In this document: in pieces, positions 40,101 through 52,100 of the stretch | Numbering within the stretch: the first letter of the stretch is position 1 | Layout: every line of letters begins with the position of its first letter | Assembly: GCF_037975245.1 (NCBI RefSeq) | Contig: NC_092582.1 | Location: forward strand, 24,588,077 to 24,652,076 | DNA: 64,000 bases | Direction: 5' to 3' | From: Apostichopus japonicus | Taxonomy: Eukaryota; Echinodermata; Holothuroidea; Aspidochirotida; Stichopodidae | Made by a program: the position numbers and the translations under genes | Notes under the pieces: generated by a model | What the model saw: the letters and a program-made list of their open reading frames with translations, nothing else | Told to the model about the DNA's origin: nothing | The model's database searches: none

Positions 40101-43100
40101 CACAGTGTACAAGCTTGAAGAAGCTGCAGTAAGTATTCCGGTGTAGATGTTAGAATCATCATAACAGTTAAACATGGAATTTATTTAATTAATAAAAGTT
40201 ATCAATATTAAATTTACAATAGAGAATGTAAAGTCTGCTGTATTTTAATGTCAAGGATTGGATTTAATTAGTTTAGATGGATTTACCTTAATAATTAGGT
40301 CATCGAGGAAGGAAATCTGTAGGATGTTAAGATACATAAAACAAAATATAATGGATTAACAGGGAACATTTTACGAGGGTATTGGTAAGAGAGGGATGGA
40401 CGTTCTTTGTTTAGTTTATTGTTAAACCTGCGAAATTGTTGATTTTCAAGTATGTACAATTTATTTAAGAAACGAAAATGATTGAAAATCGTTATTTATA
40501 TTAAAGAAGTAAATTGATGGCAATAAAAATAGCAATAACTTATAACTTTTTTTGTAATAAACTCCTCAAAATTGTGATCAGATTATGACACTCTACAGGG
40601 GCGGATCCAGGATTTTGAGAAAGGGGGGGCCGACATCCCGATGGTAGCCCTTTAGTGATCTGCGTCCTAGGGGAGGGGTCAAAAAGGGAGGGGAGGGGAG
40701 GGGGGCCAAAAATTTCCAAGGGGGAGGGGGACAACCCCTCCCCTTGGAAATTTTTGGTTAATTGTGAGTGCTTAGATGCAAAATGGTGAAACATTTCGCC
40801 AAAAACTAGCAAAACCAGAAACGTTGCAGACACGCTTTTTTGTGCACATATTTTCTCTCGATGGACACATATTTAACAACGCTCAACAGTGCATGTACAA
40901 TGGATACACTATTATTTCGTCGATTCGTTTTTTCTTCTGCGCGAAAATTATGACACCAGATTCACCCCAAGAAAAAACATAAAACAAGATATATTCAATG
41001 AGATAATTATGATATACTTATAAATGAAAGGGGGTTGTAGGCGGTTTTACACTATCTAACGCAACGTTGTCGCCAAGAACCTGAAGTATTTTTAAGGGAG
41101 GGCCCGATAATAAGCGGAAACGGATCACCGACCGAAAAAATATCGGAATTTGTGGACTATTTCTTGCTTCCTATTGTATTAAAACAAAGCACCTATGTGA
41201 AAGACACAAATCACATTCTGAAAATTGTGGAAGCCACCCCGTTACCAAAAGCAGTAGTACTTGCTACACTCGATGTCGTCACCATGTATACCAATACTCC
41301 CCAAGAGGAGGCATTAGATATATGTCAAGAAGTCTAATGAAAAGGCGGAAAAAAGCGAATATGGAATAAATAAAATATCTTCCATATCCATGGGCAAACT
41401 AATTGAACTTATTTTTAACAAGAAACTGTTTCGAGTTCAATAACCAATTCTATCTACAAAAGATCGGTTGCGCCATGGGTAGCCAAGCCTCTCCAGAAAT
41501 CTGTGATATCGTCATGCATAGACTGGAAAACCAGATTTTATCGACAGATAATAAAATCTTAAAATGGCTCCGCTATAGAGATGAAATTCTATTGCTTTAC
41601 GACGGTTCACCTCAGGAACTTAAACAACTAGTAAACAGGTTGAATGAAATTCACCGCTTCTTAAAGTGTACGGTAGAAATATTACACACCGAGGTAACAT
41701 ACCTAGATTTGAAAATCTTCAAAGGTCCAAGGTTTGAAACCAATGGGTTATTAGACACCAAAGTCTACACCAAACCCACGGAAACCTTCCAATACCTCGA
41801 CAGAAACTCTGCACACCCACTTGCCACTTTTAAAGGCTTCATTAAAGGGGAAGTCTTACGATACGCACGTCTATGTTACAATGAGACTGATTTCTTACAG
41901 AAATAGAATGCGTTCACAGAGAAACTGTTACTCGGTAACTATAAGAAAGAGGAAATTGCCTCAGCCACGAAAGGCATAAAATTTGAAAACCGTGGGCAAT
42001 ACCTCACTACCAAACCTAAACAAAAGGAACCGCCAGTGGTGTTCAAGCTTACCTATACACCCCATATCAAAACCACGCATTTGCAAAATGTACTTTTGAA
42101 ACATTGGCACTTAATCTCGCAACACGCGGACAGGGGCGTAGCGAAGTTTTGTTTGTTGTTGGGGGGGGGGGTGTGGAGGATTTGATTTGCCGACGGATCT
42201 GGAAGTAGTGACTGAAATGGGGGAGGGGTCTAAGGGGTGTCCCCCTCCCCTTTGGAAAATTTTTAGTTTTGAAACGTCCTTAGATGCAATCTGGTGCATA
42301 TTTTAAGTCAAATTTGGCACCGTAGAATTTCCATTTCGATATTATTTTTATGGCAGTCGGCAGAAGAAGAATTAATTGGGACCAATTATCGAACTGTGTT
42401 TTCTCTTTTACCGATCGTTGAAATAGTGAAACTTCGTGATGAAAATGTTCAGAAAACTTCCCGGTAATGAGAAATAACAACATTCATTGATATACAAGCG
42501 AGAAACGTTAAATATTGTGTACAATTCGTGAGCCGTGTCCTTAAGTTTTCCACGGAGAACGAATGACATCTGCGATGACGTCATTCTGAACAGAGGATAA
42601 TAACAACACGTTGTCACACGATAGCACGACTCATGGGCTGCGGCCTATACGGAAGCCTTTAATTCCATTTCTTTCACTGAGTTGCTGGCGATTCTGGCAC
42701 TCGTCTAGCTGAGCCTGGCTACAGTAGCTATACTGACGGCCGTGACATTATCAGTTATTTGCCGAGAGGTTTTTAACTTGCAGGCGTCGGGTGATTGGAT
42801 TGGTGGATGAGTTTATCAGATGAAGAACTGGAAAATCGAAATAACCGATAAAGAAGCTCCCGTTCTCCTTTTCTCTATTCAGCTTTCCTTCTTTCTTCCC
42901 CTTCCGCTCTCTTCACCTTTTCTCCTTTTGCCGACAGACCCAGACCCCCACACCCCCCCCCCCCCCGCTCCGCTCGCTACGCCCCTGCACGCGGAATTAT
43001 CCAAACCGTTTCCAAAAGAACCGATTCTAGCCTACAAAAGGGCCCAAAATCTCAAAGATTTACTTGTTAACTCAAGGTTTCATACTAACGAAGAATCAGC

Positions 43101-46100
43101 TGACTCTCAAGGTTCACACGAAGCTGTTTTAGATGCTCTTATAGCTGCACTATGAGTCCATAAAAACTCGTGCACAGAAAATAGATGAATTTTGAGAACG
43201 AAACGCCCAGGCCGAATATAAAATATTCAAAGGATACTACTGATGAAGCTCCTCCTATAAAGTTTGAAAGCAGAAACCGGTCTAGTTGGTCATAAGAACC
43301 TACACTAGTCTCTCCTACTATTAACAGTGCACTCAATTCACCTAATAGGTGCAATTACGTTTCACCACGAGGAGCATGCTATAAGTTCATGTTCCTCGGG
43401 CCCTCCCTTAAAAATACTTCAGGTTCTTGGCAACTACGTTGCGTTAGATAGTGTAAAACCGCCTACAACCCCTTTCATTCAGATAATTATGATATACTTG
43501 CTAACTGTGCATTGATTTTCCCTGACAGTAATAGTCAGCACTATAGTACTGAGCCGTATCTAATTAATACGTGATTTCGCGTAGGCCTGATAATTGCCTT
43601 AGTTTCAAATTTGGAATAAAAACGATCGCGTTTCAGGGAAGAGCAGCGGATATATATTAGGCTTTTCTTTCACCAAGTTATGCCTATTAGGAATTTTAAG
43701 TGCTCCCACATAAAAAAAACGCAACTGATTTCCAAAAAGGGGGGGCCGGGTCCGGGGCCGGGGCCGGGTCGGCCCCCCCTGGATCCGCCCCTGCTCTAGC
43801 AAAAATGAAATATATACAAAAGAAGCAACCGATAAAATAGTTTTAGTTGTCGAAATTTAAAAATAGTTACTCAAAATAAGTTAACAAATTGAAACAAAAT
43901 AAAAGTTAACTAGAAGTAAGTAAATAACTGCAATTGAGTAAACTATAAAGTTTAAGATTAAATATTGCCATAAATATCATTAAAGGCAAATCTGTATCTG
44001 ATAAATTTCAGAGGTTCAAATTTAATCTATTAAAACTAAATCAATATCTTCTATATAATTTGAAATACGATGTTATACAAAATAAGCTAGATTAATAGTT
44101 ATGCTTCTATTTTAACATAATTTTAAACAATAATTTAAAAATTGACCGAGCGCTTCAGCATTGTATAATTCATAACTTTAAAAAAAAACTGCTTTCTAAT
44201 TAAAATTCGTCGTTTTAATATTACTTTAAATTTGATTCGATCATGACGTCCCTATTTGATCCTTTACAATTCAGTGTTATTTAATCCTCCAAGACCCCCC
44301 CCCCCCCACACCACCCAGGCCTCCTCTCGCTCCTCCTCTCACCTTCTTTGGTCTCACAGATCAAACCTCGTAAAAGTGTAACCTTTCCGTCCTTACCATT
44401 CACAAAATAATCAGTGACATCTTCAACTTACAGCTGACGTGTTTACTAAAAATATAGTCGCACCTGCCCCCCTCCCCCCCCCCCCACCGCGCCTCACCCA
44501 AACTCGAAAGAAAAGACCAAAACTATTTAGTAGTTACATAAATGAAATGTATGAGAAAAGAAAACTGCTTAATATATGTTATATACGTGAAATACCGCCA
44601 TTCCATGAATAACTGTAACTGCGGAGAAAATAGCACTGGAAATATTACACTTTGGTCTGGCTATAAAAAAAATAACACAGAATGTTTATTCCCTATCTAA
44701 CTAAATACCTATACCCCAATCCCAGTGTGCTCTTGAGTAAGTTTAGTCTCGCCCCTCTGCCCCAATCCCCTTCAAACACCTTACCTGTACCCGCCACCAC
44801 TCTCCCTTCGCCACCCCCCCCCCCCTCCCCGTCGTACATAATCGCTTCAAATCCATTCCGTTTCTACACAATAACATCATCAACGTTTTAGTACACACAG
44901 TAGGCCTACTCTGCTTGTACAACAGTTTTCTGCACAGACGATTGATTCGAACAATTTATTTCTAAAGTAAAATAAGTTAACAGCAAAGATGACACACCTG
45001 GATCTCCCGTAAATACCTAATTAGCATAATAATAGATGACACGAGCCAGTTAAAGCTAATGAATAGAAAGATAACAAGCCACGTGTCTATTGTACACCTG
45101 GAATGCTGTAACTGTCATACAACGTAACCATGGAAACTGACGATAAGTAGGTCAGTCCGTGTCTAGCAGTGGCTGGGAATAATGCATCATTCATTCGATA
45201 CTGGTTAGACATGTCTAAAAGCCATTCAGTTATATACAAATAATGAATGGTTTCCATTCGTGCAATAGTGCAAATAGTTCATTCGTTGAAAGATGTAATT
45301 TGTTCCATTCAACTCGGCTGAATGGAAAAAATTACATCTTTCAACGAATGAAATATTTGCACTATTGCACGAAAGGAAACCATTCATTATTTGTTTTATA
45401 CACTCATGCAACAGATTGTTTTGAACAGGTAGGTTTCTCTGCTCTTTTACCATTGAAAAAAGTGCTACCAAAAAAGTATAACCCATGGTTCTATTTAATA
45501 AAATGGAATGGAGCGGATTTTGCATGCAATCGACGAGCAATTGACCAATCAAATGGCCGGAATATAATTGGGTGTTGTATAATATGTCATATGCCATGAT
45601 ATTACGACGTGTTCTCATTATTATTCTCTGTTTATATATTTTAAATGAGTAAACTTTATTTCCTTGTTTGTTTAATACATTCCTCATTTGCTCCTCTCCC
45701 TAATGTATAAAGAAGGAATGTTTTATTTCCCTTTCTTCGTTTTTTTTTTCTATGTACTTCTCGTTGGAATAAGGAAGTCTGCCTATTTAACACATAATTG
45801 AATAGCCCTTAATGTCGCTCACATATCTAATATGTGACTACAAACATTGCGGGTTCTTAATCGCCTAGTTTTATGGAGAACTTTTTTGTTCTGTAAAGTT
45901 GATTAAACGTCACCTTGAAAATCTATTGAGGTGTATACGATATGTTCATAAACATAAATTAATTATGCTCCATATAATTTGTCTTTCATTAAGTTGTGAA
46001 AAAGGGAGACAAAAGGGTTACTCTTTAATTGATAAACCATTTAATAACATGAAAAAAAAATTGAAAATCGAACGTTCGATTTCTTTAAAGTTAGCCTATA

Positions 46101-49100
46101 AAATACTATCAAGTGACTGTTAACGTCTTCGACACTTATGATGAAAAGTGTAACCACCAGGTGTTTATAGTGGCATCTTTATAATCAAATATTCATTGAT
46201 AGTGTTTGCTATTACAACCAATAATAGTTTGGTTAAATCTTACTGAATATGCGAGATGAAATATTGTTCGTGTTTAGCAAGGAATAAGTAATTCGAAGGT
46301 TCATGCCGCCTTGCCAAATCTGAAATATAGTCATAATAACCAAGAAATCTATTAAGTTAATATATTTCGCAACATTTCACAGCCATAAATCATAAACAAG
46401 CAAACAACAACACGAACAAGAAAACAAAGCACATAGGAGATCGTTTAAGATTCGTTTTATGAGATCTTATATCTCTTTAAATATCAAATTGTATACTGCA
46501 CTAGTTGTTTTTATCTGCACAGAACACGTGACAGCGGATTAAATTATTCCATCGAAGTTTAAAATGAATAATAGACAAACGACAACTAGAAACCGATTTC
46601 AAATTTGCAACTTAACTGTTTTTAGCGAATTTAGAAAGGTTTAGAAGGCTGTCATCATCGCCTTTAGACTGTCTTCCAATGGTTTACATTATTGTATAAT
46701 AACACACGCTAACAAAATGAAGTACAGATTTATATCCCCGGTACACAACGAATGAACCTTCAAGTTAACAATCAGAATAAACACTCATACAACTGCCAGG
46801 GTGATATCCAGGTCGTAAATATGGCCACGGTTCATTTAGTTTTGTTGCTGAGAAGGGAAAAAAGGGAAGCAGTTATTCACTTGTTGAAAAAATAAATTCA
46901 TTGTGTCATAACTTGCGATGTTTTTACATGAATCATGGTGGTATGCTGATTAAAACTGAACATAAGTATATTGTGGTAGTAACATGGTCGACAAGTTAAA
47001 AAAGAAAAAGAAAGGAAAATAAAACAGAAAATGAAACCAAAGGAGAGGTGTTGTTCCTGGGAAAACAGTTAGTAGAGATCTGTGGGTTATTGTATTCCGT
47101 CGGTCGCACATCCGGGGTTTTCCTTACGTCAAATCTCAGCGAATTAAGTGAAAACATGTCAAGTAATTGTGCCTAAATATCTCGAATGTACGCTTTCAGA
47201 ACGCATAAAGAGAAAGATGAATGCTCTACCCATAGATTGGATTTGGATCAATGACGAAATAACAGCTCGTGCAATTTGTTAAAATTATTGAAAGTTGATA
47301 TTGAATAAATACTTAAATTGTAACGAACCTTGGTATACCTGCCTTGTTCATGTAATAGTAACATTTTGTGTTTACCTTTTACTGAAATCACCCGAGATGA
47401 ACAGTTGTTTCGCCAAGTAGAAAATGTTGCTATGTCCTCGACCCTCCTACCCCTCTCCCTTCCGTTCTTCCTCCGTTTTAGTGTATGTTTTGCAGGATTG
47501 TCATCCCGCCATTACATTGAAATATGTAATTTGTAGCACCTTAAACTCTTTTGAGATTAAGAAACAATATTTTCAGCTTTATGATTAACCATTTCTAGAT
47601 TTCATATCTTACCACCGAACTCTAACAATCTCAGACATATTGAGAAGAATTCACGAAGACGAACAATAAAATCAATTAATTGACAGAAAATAAAATACGA
47701 TATAAATCACGTGATCCGAGCGGAAAATGGCAAGCGGTTGTTACAAGATGCATAGCGAGAAGAGTACTGCTGATTACGCAAGGATGTGGGCAAGTCCATT
47801 ATGCGAAAGGGTGATGATCACTACAGATTTACTCCGTTTGTTGTGTACAATGTTGCATTTCTACATGTTTGAACAACTTTATATTAATTGATGATTTAAA
47901 CATATAAACAGTTTAGCCAATTCTGATAATGTTGACAACTATCCACTTCACAATAGCAACCACATACAATTTACATGCAGCAGTTCCAACTATAATTATT
48001 ATTATCTACATTACTATATCCATTCTCATTCATTTTCGTAGAACACAAGACTTGTGATGATAATTAATTCTGGTCAGATTGATCAATCAGATGTGATTTA
48101 TTTTCTTGTTATTTGTTGTTTACTAATTTGTTTATCTTCATTGATTTGGTAAACAATACCTGACTAGGAGGACATTCCTCTACGTCTTCTACATCTTACA
48201 CGATGATTACTCTACTTCTCTCCATAGGTTTTATTCATACGTTCTGTCAGACACTATTCCAGTTGGATCCATTCCATCATCCTTGAAATCAAGAAATGTA
48301 AAAGGTATTGTCACAATGAAGTCATAATGGATACCTTTCAATTTCTCACATTTAAGGCCCGGTCACACTACAGCGATATTTTATCGGAATACGGTCAGAT
48401 TTTTTCCGATTTTAGGCCGAAGAGTGAGATTAGTGTGTAGTGAATGTAATGAATGCAGTGGAATATTCGAATACCTACTCCAAATCCGAGGGGTTCTGGA
48501 ACGGACTACATTCTGAAGTGACGTCACATCGAAAAACGATAAAAATCGGAAGAGAAATCGGATAGCTATCCGATAAAAGGAAACGGAGTCATTATCAAAA
48601 GTTAGGAGAGGGCTATTCCATATCGGAATGGCTCAACAGATAGCAAATCAGGTCCTTTATCACTGTGGCTAGAAGACCCGAACGAAAAACAGGCTGTTTC
48701 GATTCCTCCGGGAAAATCGGATAGTATTCCGATAAAAAGTCGGTATAGTGTGACCGGGCCTTTAGTTAAGGGCTTTACCAACTATGTGAATGTGTGTTGA
48801 CTTGTTGATTGGTGTTGATTCACATACAATAGAGTAATGAATCAGCAACACATGATTGCCAGCTAATATGAAGGAGACACCCAAAACAGAGTCTTGTAAT
48901 GGTAAACAACGAACCGAATAATATAAATGTAACAACACTTAATATTACTAAGCTTGGTTGATTTAAGAGATAAGTCATGTTCCTTATATTTCGCTCTTTC
49001 AACATCACAGCCCTATAAGATGTTTTTGTGAGTAGCAATCAAATAAATTGATGCTTTAAATCTCTTTCCGAAAGTAGTGGGAATCATACACTTTGGGCAA

Positions 49101-52100
49101 CCTAATTACACTGCGACAATGATTTTGTAAAGTTTTGAAGTAATGGTGTGCCCCTCGGAGTCTGTCAACACCCCCCCCCCCTTGACAAACACACACATAT
49201 ATACACATCGACAACTCCGCTTAAACCATTCTTTCAATCTGAATTGCAGAAAAAATCCGCAAAGTTAAGCTTAATTCTTTCCAAGTTCTGCAAACGAAAT
49301 TTTTGTTGCTCTGAAATAGCTGCAACATGTATTAAAAAATAAACGAAAACAAAACATAGACCAAACATCTTTCGGAACTGTTGGTACTAGATGTACCGTA
49401 CTCAAAATATTTGGGTGCGTAACATTATCATAAAGACTTTATAAAGGCAAAGATATGACACTCGTTCTGCAGTTTTGTACAGGAACAGAGGGTCGTCAAA
49501 GCCGACATCATATATGGGGAGGAAGAGGGGGGGGGGGGGGGTCTGTGGTCCCTCCACAGAAAAGGGGGAAGTTTATACTACTAATGATACCTCTGAGGCA
49601 AAGTTTGACTCACATAACTTGACTTGACTTATGTCCAATATCTATAAGTCTTAACGCATTATTGTGCTTTAACTATTCTATGTTAGTTTGAGATGCGTGG
49701 TAGTGGTGTAGGGGGGGGGGGGGGGTGGGGAGACACCCCATAACTCCCTTGATCGGCACTTGAAAAGAGTAAAATATACATGTATTGGCGAACATTAACA
49801 TCCATGCATGATTTGCCTTGAAAAAATAATAGTAAAAATAACAAGTGGATAGTGATATGCATTTAGAATTTATATGTGAATTTAATACCATATTTTCTTT
49901 ATTCGTACACTTATATAGAAGGAAATAAATCACGGAGGTATACAATGGTGTGTCACTCATTAATTGTTCCAAAACGGGCATTTTGTTTCACATAATTGTC
50001 ATGGCAACCAAGCAGAAACAGTAGACATTAAATTATACAGTTTCTTATCATATGCACATCTTTTTTAAATCGATAAAGTTTAGAGTGAACGTCTAGTGAG
50101 ACTAATATGATACTGAAAGAGATCATTGCTTACGCTAACGCTGTATTTGGAAACAGGAAAATAGAATTTCACTATAATCAATTGAGAACGCGACCTCATA
50201 GGTATACAAACGTGCCAAGAAAAATAAAATCCGGTGTCAAATTGATGCCAACTCGGTCGACAAATTGGAGACAAATTCAGGGATGTCGTACACTAACGAA
50301 AGTAAGACTTATAATACAAAAAAGGAAGTAAAAAACAATCGACCTGTCTGTTACTCCCTTACGTATTTATTTCCCAAGATTTAGATAATATTAGGCCAAT
50401 AAAATGAAGCAGCTTCCAGAGGCTTCGCCCCCTGAACACCCCCCCCCCCTCCCAAGGCCTTGCACTACAATCTCTGAAAATTGAGTTCTCATAAATAGGT
50501 TTCTGTTTTCAAAATTTCTTCAAGAGAATGGAAAATATCTGCAAACGCTGCAGCTTAAGTCCAGCGGATCCCCACCAGCCTACTGGGAATACATTCTAGA
50601 GGACTATAATTGATTTATAACATGTGTCTGTGTTTTGGTGCTTTAAATTCGCTACGAGAGAACAAGGAATTTCACCAAATGCAAAAACTTTAGGGGCTAC
50701 CCCTCGTGGAACCAACCAGTGCTTTAAATACATTTCAGAGAAATTCAATTCCTTTATCTTATGTGTATATATTTGTGGTTGAACTCTCTATATGAGATCA
50801 CGAAAATATCTGAAAATGATGCTGTTTCCCCGTGGCTTTAGCCCCTCGACCCCGCTTCGGCTCTGAGAAACGTTCTGTACAATTTTGAGGTTACGCTTCT
50901 GCATGACAACCTATTCAAAAAAAATCTGCAGCTTTCGGGGACTTCGCATAACAACATTTGATAATATAAACTATCAAAGAAAAATATATAATTTACAGTT
51001 TTGATCTGTAAATCTGCATGCAATGTGCATAAAACAGGCTTTACTTTTATTAGATGAGTACTAGTTTAATTTTCAAGCCATCAATATACATAGTATGTAT
51101 CGATTCGGTACAGTGTCACATCGGTATTACTTAATGAGGTAACGATGTATATTTTATTCCATGTGACGAGTGTTATCTGTCGCAGTTTGAACTTAACATT
51201 TTCTTTGAATTTCGCTGAGATGCTAAAATGTCATAAAGAAAGATTCAATATTTATAGTAAGGCAGCTTACTGTGTTTTTTTAGAGTAACCAATAATCTTG
51301 CAAGTATTAGTTAAGAGAGGGATTCAGAGTAGATACATTTCCATTAGTCTTATGGTTCGGTCAACGCTTAAATACAAGAACAGATAAGTAATGTTTTATA
51401 TAAGTGAATGTTTTCACTGTATTGTCGACCATCTTGTCTACAGACATCTACAAGAATTTGTAGACGTTACAGGGATTATGTATTTATTGTAGTCGTTTAA
51501 GTTAGTTAAAACCAAACGAACGCATAACAGAAACGGATACAGGCGAGTGGTCGGGTGCAGGAGAGGAGGTATAAATATTTCACGCCGCGCTTCTTGCTTA
51601 AATGCTATTTACTCGTTGGTTGTTGTGGTCTTGTTTTTTCATGTTTTTCCTTAAGGAGCTGCCGTATAGGTGCGTCTAACTGTAATGTTATATACGTTGT
51701 GTTTGGGGAATGTTCTTACTCATTAAATGAAAGTAATGCTTAAGAGGAAGTATTCATCCTTCGCCTTGATCAAGTTAACTGCACTGGATACACCTATGCT
51801 GCTGGCTATGGTAGTCTCTGATGAAAAAGAAGTTATCGTGGTTATTCAAAGTATATACGTGTTTCTTGGGTTCAGTGGAAATGAGGATTGTCATATCGTC
51901 GCCAGTATTGTTACTGAATCATAACCGTAAAACTATAGTGACGTGCATTTAGTTATAGCAGGTGGGTAGATCTGGACCGATAAAACGGCTGGTTATTAAT
52001 AGAGTACGCACTGCAATTATGATATCTTTGTAAGATCGGCTGCGATAGTCTAGGCTCGCATTCAATCTGGAATCAGAAAATGTAAACAAACAGAACAAAA

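Larger units (their letters stand above)
41020..43480 (+). mobile_element. Penelope-like retroelement derivative with inverted terminal repeats
   Basis: Flanked by a perfect 19-bp direct repeat AGATAATTATGATATACTT (41001-41019 and 43481-43499). The ends carry imperfect inverted repeats of about 84 bp: 41023-41106 begins 'aatgaaagggggttgtaggc', and its complement lies at 43397-43479, with a few mismatches. Inside is a broken reverse transcriptase of Penelope type. Terminal repeats in inverted orientation and long variable target duplications are known for Penelope-like elements. The element sits inside the outer CAGGGGCGG transposon and is itself interrupted by an hAT-like element. Confidence 0.82.
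40596..43793. mobile_element. outer TIR DNA transposon (hAT-like ends), interrupted by a Penelope-like element
   Basis: Left end CAGGGGCGGATCCAGG and right end CCTGGATCCGCCCCTG are exact inverted repeats. They are flanked by a 5-bp direct repeat CTCTA (40591-40595 and 43794-43798). CAGGGGCGGATCCAGG-type ends are common among hAT-like non-autonomous elements. A 5-bp duplication, rather than 8 bp, would fit the hAT5 type, but that is inference. Without the nested insertion the element would be about 0.7 kb and has no transposase. A G/C-rich tract at 43739-43780 adjoins the right end. Confidence 0.85.

Noticed and set aside
45226-45687. 153-codon minus-strand gene and 118-codon plus-strand gene
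   Set aside because: Most of both frames come from the two arms of the fold-back repeat and mirror each other; no domain is visible.
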